A stretch of DNA of 64,000 nucleotides, from contig CM030706.1 of the NCBI GenBank assembly GCA_017979445.1, forward strand, positions 13,874,967 to 13,938,966, read 5' to 3'. Each line of letters starts with the position of its first letter. Within the stretch, counting starts at the first letter, position 1. A model generated the notes under the pieces. The model saw nothing but the letters and a program-made list of their open reading frames with translations, ran no database searches and was not told the origin of the DNA. This stretch comes from Akebia trifoliata. Lineage: Eukaryota > Streptophyta > Magnoliopsida > Ranunculales > Lardizabalaceae. Below, in pieces: positions 1 to 13,159 of the stretch. Both the position numbers and the translations under genes were made by a program.

Positions 1-539
1 TAATTGTTGTAAAGGACACAACCCTCTCTCTCTAAGGAGAATAATTTTTTTTTTATTGTTACATCAATTTTTATCTATAACACACCATCGGTATTTGTTA
101 TTTGATTGCAAACATAGAAATTGGTGTGACAATAAAAAAAAAAAGGGAATTTCTATTCTTTGAAAAAATCAATTTGTAAAAAAATAAAAATAAAAATTTC
201 ATAACTTCCTATCTCCACCAATATCATTATATCCTCAATTCAAATATTCGAACCTCAATTTATTGTGGGTTGTCCAAAGCGATCCTTGATTGGACCATGG
301 AAAATATAATAACAAGTTGTCAAATCAACTCAGTTGACTCAGAAGACTCATGCTTTGACATGTCATATGCTAGCTCGGGTCGGATGGCCCCTTTTTAATG
401 TCTTGTTTTGATCATGTGGTTGGATTTTTGATAGTTGATCCTTATAAGTACTTTGAGGCATGTTATGATGAGTGATTGCATGTTGGATAATATTTTTTAT
501 CTTGATATTGATTATGTATTATTATATCTTTTATGATCT
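1..539. other. AT-rich flank without a recognisable gene
   Basis: I see no coding region or structured repeat here beyond AT-rich runs. From about 300 the composition approaches that of the gypsy leader that follows. The 5' LTR of that element, if it exists, would lie to the left of the window. Confidence 0.5.
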
Positions 540-564
540 AGATATTGCATGTTGGAACTTTGAT

Positions 565-1340
565 TGATTTTTGAACCCATGGGCCCATTTGTTTGAAAAG
601 GCCTCGGGCACACCCTACCTTATTTGGCACACACCACTAGCAAGTTTATTACTTTGCACTCTTGCATGTCCCATATAGCCAGCGTGGCACTAGTCCATGG
701 TCCGGTCTCTGCGGAGATGCGACGTCATTCATGAAAACCACAACTCCAGTCACGTACCTTAGAGTATATAAAACTAGGGCATCAGTACCTTCTGATGAGG
801 TGACTCTAAAAGGTATATCGATGCACCCAAGCTAGAGCGACCTGAGCCTTTGACCTATTGTAAGCCACACAGGCACATGTCCCGTTTGCCATGTAGTACT
901 AGTACGTGGTCGGTCCCCTGGTGGGATGCCAAACCATTTATGAAAGTTACATCCCTTGACTCATACCAATAGGTATATCAAAGATGATCCAAGTACATCA
1001 GTTGCACTTCTTGGTCAAAACCAGTGCCTAAGCGAGATCCTGCTCCGATGTACTACGGTACTAGGAGGATAGACTAAGTCTATTCTAGAAAAAATGTGAT
1101 TTAAGATTGCCTTTTCTCAAGCAACGCGCGCCATCTCTGATCTGGGGATTAAACTGGCTATTTTTGGCTTCAGAGAAATGAGTTGAAGTCTTAGATTATC
1201 ACCTATACAGTATATCAAACCAAGTCACCACATATCGAGAGGTATATAGGTGTACTTGGGCAAGAGTGGCCAAATAAATTGCATTGCACGTAGTGAACCT
1301 AGAGTCTAGAAACCTCCCTATAGGTCACGACTCGAACTTA
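565..1340 (+). repeat. Untranslated leader block shared by Tat copies A and B
   Basis: This block aligns by eye with 40440-41235. Both begin near ATGGGCCCATTTGTTTGAAA and both end near CGTGGGTGTTCCCGGGTTG. Similarity is then lost (1341-1850 against 41236-41960) and returns just before the gag start (1855-1955 against 41965-42068). Inside the block, a motif around GGTATAT-CAAA recurs several times. It is non-coding and lies between the LTR/primer-binding site and gag, a position where Ogre-type elements carry long leaders. Confidence 0.75.
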
Positions 1341-1954
1341 TCGTGGGTGTTCCCGGGTTGCTTTGTTTAATCCAACCAGAAGATAAGTGGGTGGACCGGT
1401 CCACATCGCTGCAATCGAACCCGTAATATCGGTCCAACCCAACAGACTTAATTGATGAGAGGTACTGGTCAATATCAAGTTAAACCAATTAGTCCCATTG
1501 GTAAATGGATCTTATGGATCAACATATAGACCGATTGAACTAATTGGCTTAAAAATATTGGATGAAGTGATGCAAGTGAAATATTCAGATCCATTGGGTC
1601 GAACCGGCCCAAACTCAAATGGGTACATAGTCCCAATCACCTTGTATCGACCAGTTTAATTCAATTGACTGAATATTTCATACTTAACAAAATCAGTAAA
1701 TCATATTCATGTAATATTTCTTGATTGAAATATTTCATTGGTTAGAGATTTTGAATCTAGGGGTCAACTTAATCCATGCTATCAAGAGGAACCTCTATTT
1801 GTTAAAAATCTACCCTAGGGTCCGTAACTAATAATCCATCTTTGATGGGATTTTCAGGGTTATCATTGCACCCAAACTCAAGCGTCCACCTCCTAGTTGG
1901 AGTCGTAAGTCTAGTCGGTTAGAACGAACGTCAGTACTAAGTCAACACTCGGAA

Positions 1955-3290
1955 ATGGCTTCAGAATCTGAGCTTGCAGAGATCCGTAAGATTTTGACAA
2001 CCTTTGCCAATGATATCAACAGTATAAAAGGCAAGGTGGAAGCCTTAGAACAGATTTCAGAATCAATAGGCAATCCCCTTGAAAACCCAAAAGGAAATAA
2101 GGCAGAAGAAAGTGCAACAAGACGTTCACATGAGATCTTTGAACTTGATGGAGACGAAGACCCCGTCGATGAAAATCCTGTGTTAGCCAACAGGATGTCT
2201 CAATTAGAGTCAGTTATGAAGAGTATAAAGGGTATTGATGAGATTGCAGTAGGCATTGAAGCTTTGAATCGTATCCCTAGGATTCAATTATCGGAGAAAT
2301 TTGTGATGCCTAAAATGGATAAGTTCAATGGAGTGGGTTGTGCAAGAACCCATCTCAAAGTATATGTCACTACATGCGCAATATGGGGCTTAGCGACGAA
2401 CGTATGACATTATTATTTCAGCGAACTCTATTAGGATCAACTCTACGATGGCTGATGTCTCAAGATCCAGCTACAGTAGGTACATGGGAGAGTATGTTAA
2501 AGGTTTTCTGGCATCAGTACAAATACAGTACCAAAATTGAAACTTCAAGAAGGGACTTGGAGTCAACTAAATAGAAGAATGGGAAAAAATTTACTGACTT
2601 CATCGGTCGTTGGAGGGCCAAGGCTGCACAAATGTGGGATAAACCTTTAGAGAAAGAACAAATGGCTATTATCTTAAAAAAATCCCTCACAAGGGTATGC
2701 CCGACATCTAGTCTCCCAATACATTCCTACATTCGAGTCTCTATTGCAAGCTGGTAGCCAATTGGAAGATGCTTTTACTTCCAGAATCATTTTCAATCCT
2801 TTTGACAATAAGTTCAAAAAGCCTTTCACCAATTCCAAGTCTAGCACTGATCACGCCTATGTAACCAATACGTCTAATACACTCGTCCAATCAAATATCC
2901 TGCCTAGTAACCAAGTTAACCCTAGTCAACCTCGACCACGTAGGAAGTTCACCAATTTTGGTATGCCTTTGAGCATTGTCTTTTAAAAATTATTAAGTAA
3001 AGGGCTCATTGCACCTCTCCTACCTCGACCTTTACCAAATCCACTCCCCACTTCTCACAATCCGAACTTATTTTGTGAGTTTTACCAAAATGTCGGTCAT
3101 CTTACTGATCATTGCATCGTTCTTCGTCATACAGTTCAAGACCTCATTGACTCCAAAAAATTTACCGTCCCTGCCCCTGAGTAGCCAAATGTTACCACCA
3201 ACCCTCTACCCACTTACCAACCTCCTCAGACTTTGAACATGGTATCCAATACTCAACTCTCATTTGACCCAGTCCTTCTCATCCGCTCAT
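1955..3290 (+). pseudogene. gag polyprotein fragment, Tat/Ogre-like, frameshifted
   Basis: The start is the ATG at 1955, giving a protein beginning MASESELAEIRK with an N-terminal helical region, then a gag core containing KFVMPKMDKFNG. The frame shifts near 2335-2345, so the core continues in another frame (2338-2574, including LLFQRTLLGSTLRWL). A TAG at 2572 interrupts it, and KFTDFIGRWRAKAAQMW follows. Near 3065-3180 one frame reads a zinc-knuckle-like stretch (FCEFYQNVGHLTDHC) followed by IQDLI-like residues, as in Tat/Ogre gag. In a live element this would be the capsid/nucleocapsid protein of a virus-like particle. At least two frameshifts and several stops make this copy dead. Confidence 0.7.
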
Positions 3291-4064
3291 TCAATCATAA
3301 ACTTCCTAACCCCCCTCTTACCCGAGTGACAGTCCCTAATGAGGTTTTTGCCACCAAATGTAGTCTTGGCCAAGAGAAAAGAAGTAAGTCTGAATAATGC
3401 AAAGAATCTGAAGAAGAAGACTAAGTCTAACCGCTTGGAAATAATTTCTCGAGTTCTTAGTCTATAATCAAGCCCGTTATGGGTAATTGTCTCTAGTTGT
3501 TTATGAGTCTTGAGTCCAATTCTTTCTATCAATTCAGTAATCAAGTTTGTCTTTTTATTTCTTATTTTGTTCTAGTCAAGTTAGTTTGTCGAATCTGCAA
3601 TGGTGTTAGTCGCCCCATCTAAATTTAATTGAATAAAGGAAATTTCTGAATACCTCGAACGCATTAACGATTTAACTAATAAATTGACTTCAAGGAGAAA
3701 TTCCTCTAATAAGGAACTCCCTCCTGAATGAGAAGATAAATGTCTTGCTTAACCTCTAATCAAGAAAGTAAAAAGCATTGACCTCAGAAAAAAAATAATT
3801 CCTAAGAAATTCATATTAGAATTAACTTATCCCTAGAGGAGCACAAAGAGATGATGAATTTATTCAAAAAATTCAAAAGACTTGCTTATATGGTCCTATG
3901 AGGATATGACGGTTAAATTTAGAGTGTTGTTCAACATGAAATATATACCCATCTTGTGAGAACACCATATGTACAAACCAGAATAGACTCACATAGTCAG
4001 AGGAGAGATTACAAAATGTATCGGTGCTAGACTTTTAGAAAGTTTACTATTTTCTGATAGATGG

Positions 4065-4560
4065 AATAGTTGAAGCAGCCACTAAAAATCTCAAGACAAT
4101 CATCGTGAAAATGTGTCAATCACACACACACCGGGATTGGCCAGAGAAGTTACCATTCGCGCTATGGACATATTACACTTCAATATAGTCTTCCACTAGA
4201 GTCACTCTAGTGTATGATATGGAAGCAATCTTACAGGTTAAAATGGAAAATCCTGTATCTCAAGGTCTTGATGGAAGTCAATTGTTAGAAATAGATTGGG
4301 TCTGTCAATGGAGAGGAATTACTCGCATGTTTGACAAGAAAGTCAAAGTTCATCACTTACAAGTCAAGGATCTAACCATCAGACTACCAAAAAAAAATTG
4401 AGCACTCTTCCTCGATCCTAGGAGGAAGCCTGAATTCAATTGGAGAGATTTATATTGCCTAAAAAAATCGTCAGATTTTAAGATCATGATAAAATTGAAC
4501 TACTAGAGTCAACCAACCTTGACCAGATCAAGCGATACTACATTTAAGGAGGCCATCTTT
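4065..4560 (+). pseudogene. Integrase C-terminal fragment, Tat/Ogre-like
   Basis: One frame reads NLKTIIVKMCQSH, then WPEKLPFALWTY, then VYDMEAILQVKMENPVS. These match, in order, the better preserved fragment of copy B ([32 protein letters not shown]). Downstream are an FDKKVK motif and PRRKPEFNWR, the C-terminal DNA-binding part of gypsy integrase. The catalytic core is absent. Stops and indels break the frame. The fragment ends at the shared segment (TTTAAGGAGGCCATCTTTGG) that marks the end of pol in both copies. Confidence 0.7.
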
Positions 4561-5139
4561 GGCCGAATCAATTTCCTATTACCTAGTTTAATATCTCATT
4601 TCTCAACCCTTTGTAGTCTTTTTCAAAAAAAAAAATACATTTTTTCTTTCTCAGCCCGATCACCTAACCTAGGGGAAGGAAAAATTCGAATTACGTCTTA
4701 GTCTGATCTCAAAATTCTGGGGCACGTAGGCAACCTGAGAAGTTACTTCAGGCCCGACCACATCAAAATAAAAAAAATTTCCCCGATAAAGAAAAAATCT
4801 AAAAAGAAATAATTCAAAAGAAAAAGAAATATCATCCAAAATGGGGAAGAAAATTCAAGGAAAAAAAGAAAACAATTTAAAAGAAAATACCACACAAGGG
4901 GCATTCAGGTTTTTGAGCCTTAAAATTCATTTCTTTTTATACCCAGTCCTAAGCTTACCTATGAAAGTCCTCCTAAGTACCGTGCGAAAAATTTAAGGAA
5001 GGTAGTAAAGCATGATCAGACAGTAACTCTAGAAGTTCAGAAGGGAAGAAGAAGAAAAAAAAAGTCTGGTAAGTTGAAAACCCGAAAAGGGCGGCTTAGG
5101 CAAATATTAGGGTCCTTAGTGAACATCCTAGCGACGTTG

Positions 5140-5540
5140 GGTAAATTTTGAAAATACCCTTTTTGGGTCATTTTGATCATTTCTTGCTCTTAGAAGCTCT
5201 GATGAACAAATCGTTCAAGGGTTTTGTAGATTTTACTAAATAGAAGGTCCCCAGACTTTTACCAAGGGGTGGGCCATAGCCTAAGTAAGAAAATTATCAA
5301 AATACCCTTTTAGCCATTATAAGCCAAATTGAGCTCTTGAGAAGTCCGGTGATTAAACAATTCAGGAATTTAGTAGATCTTGCCTATATAAGATCCTAAA
5401 ATAGTCACCAAGTTTGGGTGATTCTCTAAGGGTGATAACATTACCAAAATACTCTTTATGCCCACTTAGGGCTCCCAAAAGCTCCGATGAATGAATGGGT
5501 CGAAGTATTTACAAATGTGAGTCAATCTAACAATCATCTA
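5140..5540. repeat. Degenerate tandem repeat, period about 148 bp, nearly three copies
   Basis: The anchor AAAATACYCTTT occurs at about 5151, 5299 and 5446, spaced 148 and 147 bp. Each is followed about 40-60 bp later by a related GCTC-GATGA-AAA block. Copies are clearly diverged. The repeat begins where similarity to the gypsy element stops, so it may be older target DNA or a separate repeat. Confidence 0.6.
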
Positions 5541-7070
5541 GGTGTTGGGAATGGTTTAGGTGGTCTCATTACCTTTTAGGTTTTATGCAAATACATTATG
5601 AGCATTTTTTTGATGTACTTGAGGTTGAGTAGCTTTATCAATTTCTTCACATGTCTTCAATTGTAAATCGGTTCGACACATAACTATGTCTCGAGATTGA
5701 AAAAATGTGGAACTAACATTTTTATACCCCTAAAGGTCTCTATTTATAAAATTGGTAGTTACTAAAACTTGTCTATCTCTCTAAAAATATAAAAACCCAA
5801 CAAGAAAATATTACAAATTTTTTTTTATCATGACAAGTACCACATTGGTATACAAGAGTAGAGATAGCAAGAAAATGAGGAGTAGAATATGATTTGGTCA
5901 TGTAGGAGTGATCTCAAAGTATAAGTGATTAAAGTGTAGGAAATCACCACTAAATGTTGTTCCCCCTCCTATGGATCATGAATGGATATGGTATTAATGA
6001 GATGGAAATGTAAAGCATATGTGTGTGGTGGACATGGATGAATAGATATGAGTTGGGGGATAGTAGATGAGTCCTTAGTTGATCTTATCCCCACTACAAG
6101 AAGAAGGGATCTTGGATCTAATCTCGTAAATAGCAAGGTGATCAATTATGTTATGTATTTTATAGCTTTTAAAGAAAAATAGCTGAATAAAAGCTTTAGA
6201 AAAAATTAGGTTTTGTGATTAAAAACCAAAATCAACCATGAAGCACTAGAGTTGGCAACTAAGAAATCCATTTTAATGATAGAGAAATAAGCTAAAGTTC
6301 ATAGCGAGAATTCAGATTCAAACAAATATATTCTAGAATTAAAATCTAAAAGATAAAATTAGTGAATTTATTACAAATTTTATCTTACTTCCTTCGGCTT
6401 AAATAAATTTCACAAATCTGAAAAAAAAATAAAAAAAATTCTTATTACTTATTTTGAGTAGTCTACTCCAATTTTACAATATTTTTCATAATATTATGGG
6501 AGAACTCTCTCAAGATCTGAACTCTCTCTATCCCCTTTAAACTTCTTTAAAGCTCCGGGGAATACATCTAAGGATCTCCTTGAAGCTATTCTCGCCTATA
6601 ACTCTAAAATTTCCTAGAGTAATCTCTCAAAAAGCTCTTCCGCATTTTATTTTTTATTTTTTTCTTTCTTAGAAGTTCTCCCCCTCTTTTATTTATAGCC
6701 ATAAAGGGGTAAACTTACAAGGAAAACAACAAATCCAAATAAAAACAAACACATCTACAATGACTCGAACATGATCTTTGATTGTTATTTGTCTTGGTCG
6801 TTATATAGAAACTAGAAATCTTTATGTGGTAGATTTGGTTCTCTTGGCTTTTGAGTCTTCATTTTTTCTTGATCTTCTTCAATATTTTTGTCTAGATCTT
6901 CTTCAATTCTTTTATTTCTTGGGACTTCTTAATCTTCGAAATATTCAAATCTCCCAAATTTGAGGCTCATAAAGCTCTGATCAGTTGAACTAGTGCCTGA
7001 TTTCCATACATGAGACTTGTACTGTAGCTTGAGTTTTCAATGGGCCCATTGTGTGGTATAACACATGTAC
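5541..7070. other. AT-rich non-coding stretch without identified gene
   Basis: No coding exons or paired repeats were recognised. Around 6480-6680 the sequence is rich in CTCTC tracts and ends in an ATTTATAGCC segment that resembles a core promoter or LTR piece, but I could not pair it with a second copy. It may be an older degraded element. Confidence 0.35.
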
Positions 7071-7760
7071 TGTTGGAAAAGTGAATGATAAATTTAAAAT
7101 TTGGGTTTGTTTCAAATTACAAAATCTGGATCATACCAACAACCACATGGGTAGTAGTCATGTAGATAAAAAATTGTTAATAGTTGCAATACATTTTCCA
7201 ATAGTTATATACCTCTTCAAAGAGGTGTAGTAAATGTTAACAGGTGTACTACAATTTCCAATAGTCATGTACCTCTCCAAATAGGTATTTTAATTACCAT
7301 CTTTCTTCTATTTATAGTCCATCTCTCATTGCCTTTTCTACAGAATTTTTCTCGATCATTTTGCATACTAGTTTTATAAATAAAAAAAGAGTTCAAATCA
7401 TAATTGATTTTAAATGTTGTTATCACAAGAAGGAGATCGTTATATCCTAGGAGACAGACGCCAAAGATTGAGAATACAAGTACGGGGCGAATATTGTCTT
7501 AAGGACATAGAGTTCTAGTCTCGGTCTCATTTTTTTTCTTTTTCTATATTTTCATCTACATCACTGTAATTGCTTTAAATCCCATTTTAATTCAGTTTCT
7601 ATTTGATAATGTTTACTTGTTTCTTCAATAAATATAGTATACTACAATATTAAATAAAAGTTGAAAATCTTAAGACAATATTCCATTCATAATCAGTATT
7701 TCAGTATTGTAATAGAAGGTGTTTTATTACATCAGTAGCTTATCAATTTTTAAAAATTCT
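7071..7760 (+). repeat. 5' LTR of the copia element
   Basis: The LTR begins TGTTGGAAAAGTG at 7071. It aligns along its length with 19351-19926: shared blocks include AATCTGGAT, GCATGTAGATA/TCATGTAGATA, CTATTTATAG, TTTTTCTCGAT and CTTAAGGACATAGAGT. The CTATTTATAG segment near 7308 is a plausible TATA region. The right end is uncertain; a degraded primer-binding-like TGGTATAAATTG lies near 7764. Confidence 0.65.
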
Positions 7761-7964
7761 ATTTTGGTATAAATTGACATTTTTTTGTCTTCAACTCGTC
7801 TTTTACTTGACTTCTCGATTCACACATACTTGCTCGATTAGGGAAAGTATGAGCGATGGACTCGAGTAAAGCGTCCACTAGACAAACTCATCCCTTGAAT
7901 TATTTCGAGTTTGTATTTTATAATAATAGCTACTATATCTGGTACAAATTTTGTTACTCTTGTT

Positions 7965-8470
7965 ACTATTCCAACCTATGTCAATCATAAGGAGAAACCA
8001 AAGAAATTCAATGGGACCGAGTTTAAGAGATGAAAATAAAAATGTTGTTCTATCTCACTATATTGAATCTTGTGAGATTTCTACATGAGGAAGTCCCTAC
8101 TTCAAAAAAAATTGAAATTGATAATCAAGTAGTGATTGTTTTGGATGCATCGAAACATTTTGATTTTTTATGTAAAAATTATATCCTCAATGGATTTTAC
8201 AACACATTGCATAATGTATAGCCAAATCAAAACTTCTAAAGAGCTATAGGAGTCTTTTGATAGAAAATATAAAACAGAAGATGTCGACATAAAGAAATTC
8301 TTCATCGATCATTTTGCATCAAATACAAGTAGAAAATATGATACTTAGTTAGTCATTCCAAGTCGTTGTAATAATTGAAAAATTACCACCAACTTGGAAA
8401 CACTTCAAAAATTACTTAAAGCACAAATGTAAAGTGATGGGACTCGAGGACTTAATTGTGAGATTGAGGA
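7965..8470 (+). pseudogene. copia gag, N-terminal part (UBN2-type)
   Basis: One frame reads KEKPKKFNGTEFKR, then KMLFYLTILNLVRFLHEE (from about 8036), the usual start of copia gag. Further on, with frame changes, there are remnants of the RKYKTED region and a motif near 8375-8470 like PTWKxFKNYLKHK followed by an LIVRLRIE-like end. Stops at 8219 and later kill it. It is cut at 8470 by a solo LTR and resumes at 11440. Confidence 0.7.
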
Positions 8471-11434
8471 TGTCACGCCCTAAAATCCAATACAAATCCC
8501 AATGATTTTTATGTAAGATCTCAAGAAATGATTAACTATCCCTTCCCACGATAACATATACTAATATGAGCATAAAACTAGATAAACAACTATAAAGAAG
8601 TGAAAATAAATAATACCAAGGATTAATAGAGTATGGAAGTTAATATGATCTAAAATCCTTAAGTCTCGGAATAATGATCGTTTTGACTGCATCAAGACCT
8701 AACTAGACAATTGTACCGAATATAAATTGGCACACAGTACCCACACATAGGAGTTTCAATCTGAAACATAAAATAAATAGCTACTAAAACCCTAAAACCA
8801 GTCAAACTGGTAGAGATGGTTGCTCATCCCCATACTCAGCCTCAGGTGCCTGCTCATAAACCGCATCCTCAATAAATGATTTCTCAACAATTGAAAAATC
8901 TGAAAGGTAAATGGTATAGTGAGTAACGGGAGTTATCCAGCAGGAAATTTATCATTATAATAACTAGTTACAGCATGCAACGCATAATCATTTTGAAGTT
9001 TAAATCATGCAAGCTTTTTTTTATATAATCTAACATTTGAATAAATACTAATTCAAACAAGAAAAATAAAACAAACATAATAAGTAACAATCTATTAGTC
9101 AAACTTAACAACACAACCATCTTATCATACATTTAAAGTAAAGTTCTCATCCATCGACATATGATAACGAGTACATGATACATACAGGACAATGTAATCG
9201 ATAAGACTATTGAGGAACACATCGATATAATCATCTCGGCTATGGAAATTCAGTATTCCAATACTTAACCTCTGGTGCGGAATCCCAGCATTCTTATCTA
9301 ATTTTTTTTGCTAGTCTAGCAAACTATAGTTGGGTGACCATTTATCCAGGTTAGACTGGCCGTTGACTAAGAAATAAGTATTAAGTTCAACTAACTATAA
9401 GGTCAATTTTTTTACGATTATAGACTCTTAATGATCACTAACTAGTCCAGAAAAAATTCCTCACATCTAAGCCTATCAAGATACAATTTATATGAACCTC
9501 AGACTATCTCTATACTATATAAATATCGTCTTTACACACAAATGTTTCCTAAGAAAGAAGAGGAGTAATTCTTGGATCTCAAGAGATATACTACTTTTTA
9601 AGGAATTCGATACTACCAAAGATAATAGAACATCAAGTGTTATCCTAAATTGACCCGCCGCTTCTAAAAGTATAGCAATATGTCACTCTCTCTAGGTTTT
9701 CTATGATCTATTTCTACTAAATAAAAATAACTTTATTTTCATATATACATATATATCGTTTCTTTATATTGAAAATACAAACAAGATATGGTAGTGCCCT
9801 CCAATGACATCCATCTATCAATCAATCTATCCATCAATCATATCTCATGTCGTGATAACGTGAGATATCCATCCATCAATCCATCTATTATGCACCGTAT
9901 GACATGTCATTGCATTAGTCTGGAGACACTATCCAATCAATTAATCGAGAGCATAAGTTCTCTCTATCCATCCCTCAATTCATAGATAAAACATCTATTT
10001 TCCTATGTATCTATCAAAATATATCTTTTCTAGAAATTATTTGTAAATCTAAAGTATCATCCAATTCCATATGATGGTCTTGGTTGAGTAGAAAAGATTC
10101 GAAAAACACGATAAAATCATATATAGTTAAAACTGTGGAGAACTGTGAAAATTTGGCTAAGTGTTAAAAAAAATAATTTTTCAAAGTTCTCTAAACGAAG
10201 AATAGATTTTTATAAATGAAAGTCTTAAATAAATGTATTAACATCATGTAATTTTTGTTACTTAATTCAAAGTAATGTAAAAGATAACGGAATTTGAAAA
10301 TCTCACAAAAATGTCATAAATTACATTTTGTTCTTGAAACCAAAAAATTAGATTTTATTCCCATTTTTTTTTTCAAATGGGGGGTAGTCTGTTAATTTCA
10401 TTAAAGAACTTAAAGTAAATGAAAAATATTTACTTAAATATTTTTAATAAAAATAAGGTGTTAGTATGAAAAACATGTGCTAAAAACAAGCTGAACTGGG
10501 CATTTCAACATAAGGTTAGTCGATCTAGGTAGGTTGGGCGATCGAACCAAAGAGTTTTTGGGACGATAGGTCAGGTGACTGAGGTCGGTAGATTGAACTT
10601 TTCCTGGGTCGACCAAGGGTGGCTTGACCGAGCGTAACAGTTTTTCATCTTCTTATCTGGTTTCTCCCAAACTCGTCCACAATCCTTTTGTTTTAAGTTT
10701 TTCCATTGACCATGATCATAAAACTAATAGATCTAATCTTTGTTTTAACTTTTGACACAAGATTTACAATTTAAAAATAAAATCAATGACTAAAATCTTC
10801 TAACCATGCATGGTATTTTGAAGAATATGCCCCTAGATTGAAGCCCAAATCTAGTTCTTGGATGTAAAATCATTTTTTATTAAAAATTTAGCAATTAAAT
10901 GGTAAAAAGGTAGAGTTCTTAATTGTTTAGTGTCTTCTACGATGTAATTGCTTCGAGATAAACTCTCAATATTTTTCTTTGTTCATTTTCATTTTTTCTC
11001 TCCAATGAAATCACGATCTCTTTGGATCCATACGAAGCCCTTGTCGAGAGGAAACTTTTCTTCTCTTTCGTCGAGTGTTCATTCCCACTCTACAATCCTC
11101 GAATCAATTCTTCTATCTCTAAAAATGCTAGGGTTATGGTTTATCTTTAGAGGAGAGAATGAAAAATCTGTAAATCTTTAATAAGTTTGGTATTTATAGT
11201 AACTTAAGGATGTAAAAGTCATTTTAGAATTTGTTTTATTTTTTAAACGTCTATGTCCCGGAATGTAATTTTCGCATACCTATAATTTATTTTGGATGAT
11301 TTTTCGGTACAAACCTAATAGTATTATCGAATTTTCAAGAATAAAATTCTATGAAATTTTTTATTTCTATGTGTCCAAACTTCATTATCAATAAGAATTC
11401 ATCGAGAAACATAATAGATTTCTAAGACATTATG
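8471..11434 (-). mobile_element. Solo LTR of a gypsy family (diverged), target duplication GAGGA
   Basis: The insert begins TGTCACGCCC at 8471 and is flanked by GAGGA at 8466-8470 and 11435-11439; removing it rejoins the copia gag. Its interior matches the solo LTR at 14737-18197 in the same orientation. For example, GTGAAAATTTGGCTAAGTGT at about 10145 matches 16442, and TTAAAGAACTTAAAGTAAAT at about 10403 matches 16721. The right end is eroded, lacking the expected GTTACA. No internal coding region is present, so unequal recombination between LTRs is likely. Length is about 2.96 kb. Confidence 0.75.
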
Positions 11435-11439
11435 GAGGA

Positions 11440-11790
11440 TATAGGAAGATAACCGTACTACTGAAAACAAAATGGGAAATATTTCTATGAAATCCAAGGC
11501 AAACATTGTGAAGGTAGGATAAAAAACCAACAAAAAGAGAAAGCATTCTAATCAAGGTCTAACCTAAGAATATTCAAAAAGGTTCAAAAGAAAATATTAT
11601 GTGTATCATAAGCAAGGTCATCGTGCCAAGGATTTCCGTTTAATCAAGGGACAAGAGAACTTAAAAAAGAAGATAAATCAAGTATATATGACCGAGGAAG
11701 AGAGACTAGTAACTAAATGTTTTGACATAAAGCTTTCAATTGTAATATCTAAAGTTAATTTGGTAAGTAACCCCAAAGAATAGTGGATGT
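11440..11790 (+). pseudogene. copia gag, C-terminal part with zinc knuckle remnant
   Basis: After the solo LTR the gag frame resumes with lysine- and asparagine-rich sequence. It then reads YHKQGHRAKDFR near 11601-11640, a CCHC knuckle in which the first and last cysteines are lost. The text NQVYMTEEERLV follows. In an active copia this part binds RNA in the particle. Confidence 0.65.
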
Positions 11791-13120
11791 ATACTAGAGC
11801 TACTTGCCATATTTGTCTGGGTAAGAAAATATTCTCTTTGTATGAGGAAGTAAAGAATGGAAAATAATTGTTTATGAGAAATTTTACAACTTCCAAGGTT
11901 GAAGGTATAGGCAATGTCGTACTAAAAATGACCTTGGGCAAGAAACTCACTATCAATAATGTGTTGCATATTCCATATGCTCGAGGAACATTGTTGAACA
12001 AGAATGGGTTTAGCTGTTTTTCAAATCTGACAAATTTGTATTTACTAAAAATAGGGTGTATGTAAGCAAAGGATTTGACCGATGCTTTATTTAAGATGAA
12101 TGTAATGAAAATTGTATCCATAGTTTTTAATACTAATAAGATTATTTTTTTTATATATATACTTGAGTCTTTTAATGTTTGTCATGATAGATTAGGTCAT
12201 GTGAATTTTATTACATTCTGTAGATTAATAAATTTAGATTTCTTTCCTAAATCTCATATTGACTCAAGTCATAAGTATGAAATGTGTGTGGAGGCTAAAT
12301 TGACCAAAACACCATTTGCATTCCATTGAAAGGAACATTAAATTTCTAAAGTTAATTCACATTGATACATGTGATTTAAAATTTGTGCACACTAAAGATA
12401 GTAAAAAATATTTTATTACTTTTATTGATGATCACACAAGATATTGTTATATATATTTGTTAAGGAGTAAAGACAAAGCCTTAAAAATATTTAAACATTA
12501 CAAAAAGGAAGTTGAGAATCAACTTAGCAGAAAGATAAATATAATAAGAAGTGATAAAGGTGGTGAATATGAAATACCTGTTGGTGAGTTATGTATAGAA
12601 CAAGGTATTGTTCACCAAACTATCACTTTTTATTCACTTCAATTTAATAGTGTTGTTGAATGCAAAAAACCAAACCTTAATTAAAGAAAATGATGAATGT
12701 TATATTGATAAGTTCTTACGTACCCTAGAATTTGTGGCAAAAGCAATTCTTTCCACAAATCACATTCTCAAAAAATACCTCACAAGAAAAATGACCAAAC
12801 GCCATATGAGTTATGGAAAGGACGAAGATGACATATAAATATTTAAAAGTATCAGGGTGTTTAGCTAAAGTAGTAGTTCTTACCACTAAAAAGGTTAAGA
12901 TAGGGCCAAAAATCATTGATTAGATATTCATTGGTTATGTGCATAATAGTAGTGCATATTGATTCCTTATGCACAAATCTGACTTTCCTAACATTTATGT
13001 TAATACCATTATTGAGTCAAGGAATGCTTCACTTTTTAGGACATTTTTCCTTATAAAAATGTACAAGAAATAAGTTCTTATAAAAGAACTCATGAAGAAC
13101 GAGTAGTAGTTCTCAAGAGA
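11781..13120 (+). pseudogene. copia protease and integrase, degenerate
   Basis: The protease region reads TRATCHICLG (11793-11820) where DTGATxHIC is expected, then FTTSKVEGIGNVVLKMTLGK and INNVLHIPYARG. Integrase follows with a zinc-binding region (CHDRLGHVNF at about 12179 and a later YEMCVEAK). The core reads KLIHIDTCDLKFV, FITFIDDHTRYCYIYLL and INIIRSDKGGEYE, so the first two catalytic aspartates and their surroundings are visible. After 12660 the frame shifts (SVVECKKPNLN where GVAERKNRTL is expected) and continues to about 13080. In a live element these cut the polyprotein and insert the DNA copy. Confidence 0.8.
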
Positions 13121-13159
13121 TTATAAATAAAAAATTCCATACAAGATGAGGATAAACCT

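Larger units (their letters stand above)
540..5110 (+). mobile_element. Ty3/gypsy Tat (Ogre-like) remnant, copy A, internally deleted
   Basis: The stretch has the layout of a Tat-lineage element: a long untranslated leader (to about 1950), gag (1955 to about 3290), then the end of integrase (about 4065-4560) and a 3' region. Protease, reverse transcriptase and RNase H are missing. Leader, gag start, integrase end and the 3' region (lysine-rich tract near 4790-4890, then a motif near 5076) all have counterparts in the same order in copy B at 40440-43940. No LTR is visible in the window: similarity to copy B stops near 5110 and a different tandem repeat follows. Coding parts carry stops and frameshifts. 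Boundaries are approximate. Confidence 0.75.

Noticed and set aside
9788..9985. 65-codon frame rich in SINPSINH
   Set aside because: It translates an ATCCATCAATC simple repeat inside a solo LTR.
11678..12121. 147-codon minus-strand frame
   Set aside because: It is antisense to recognisable copia protease text and has no motifs.
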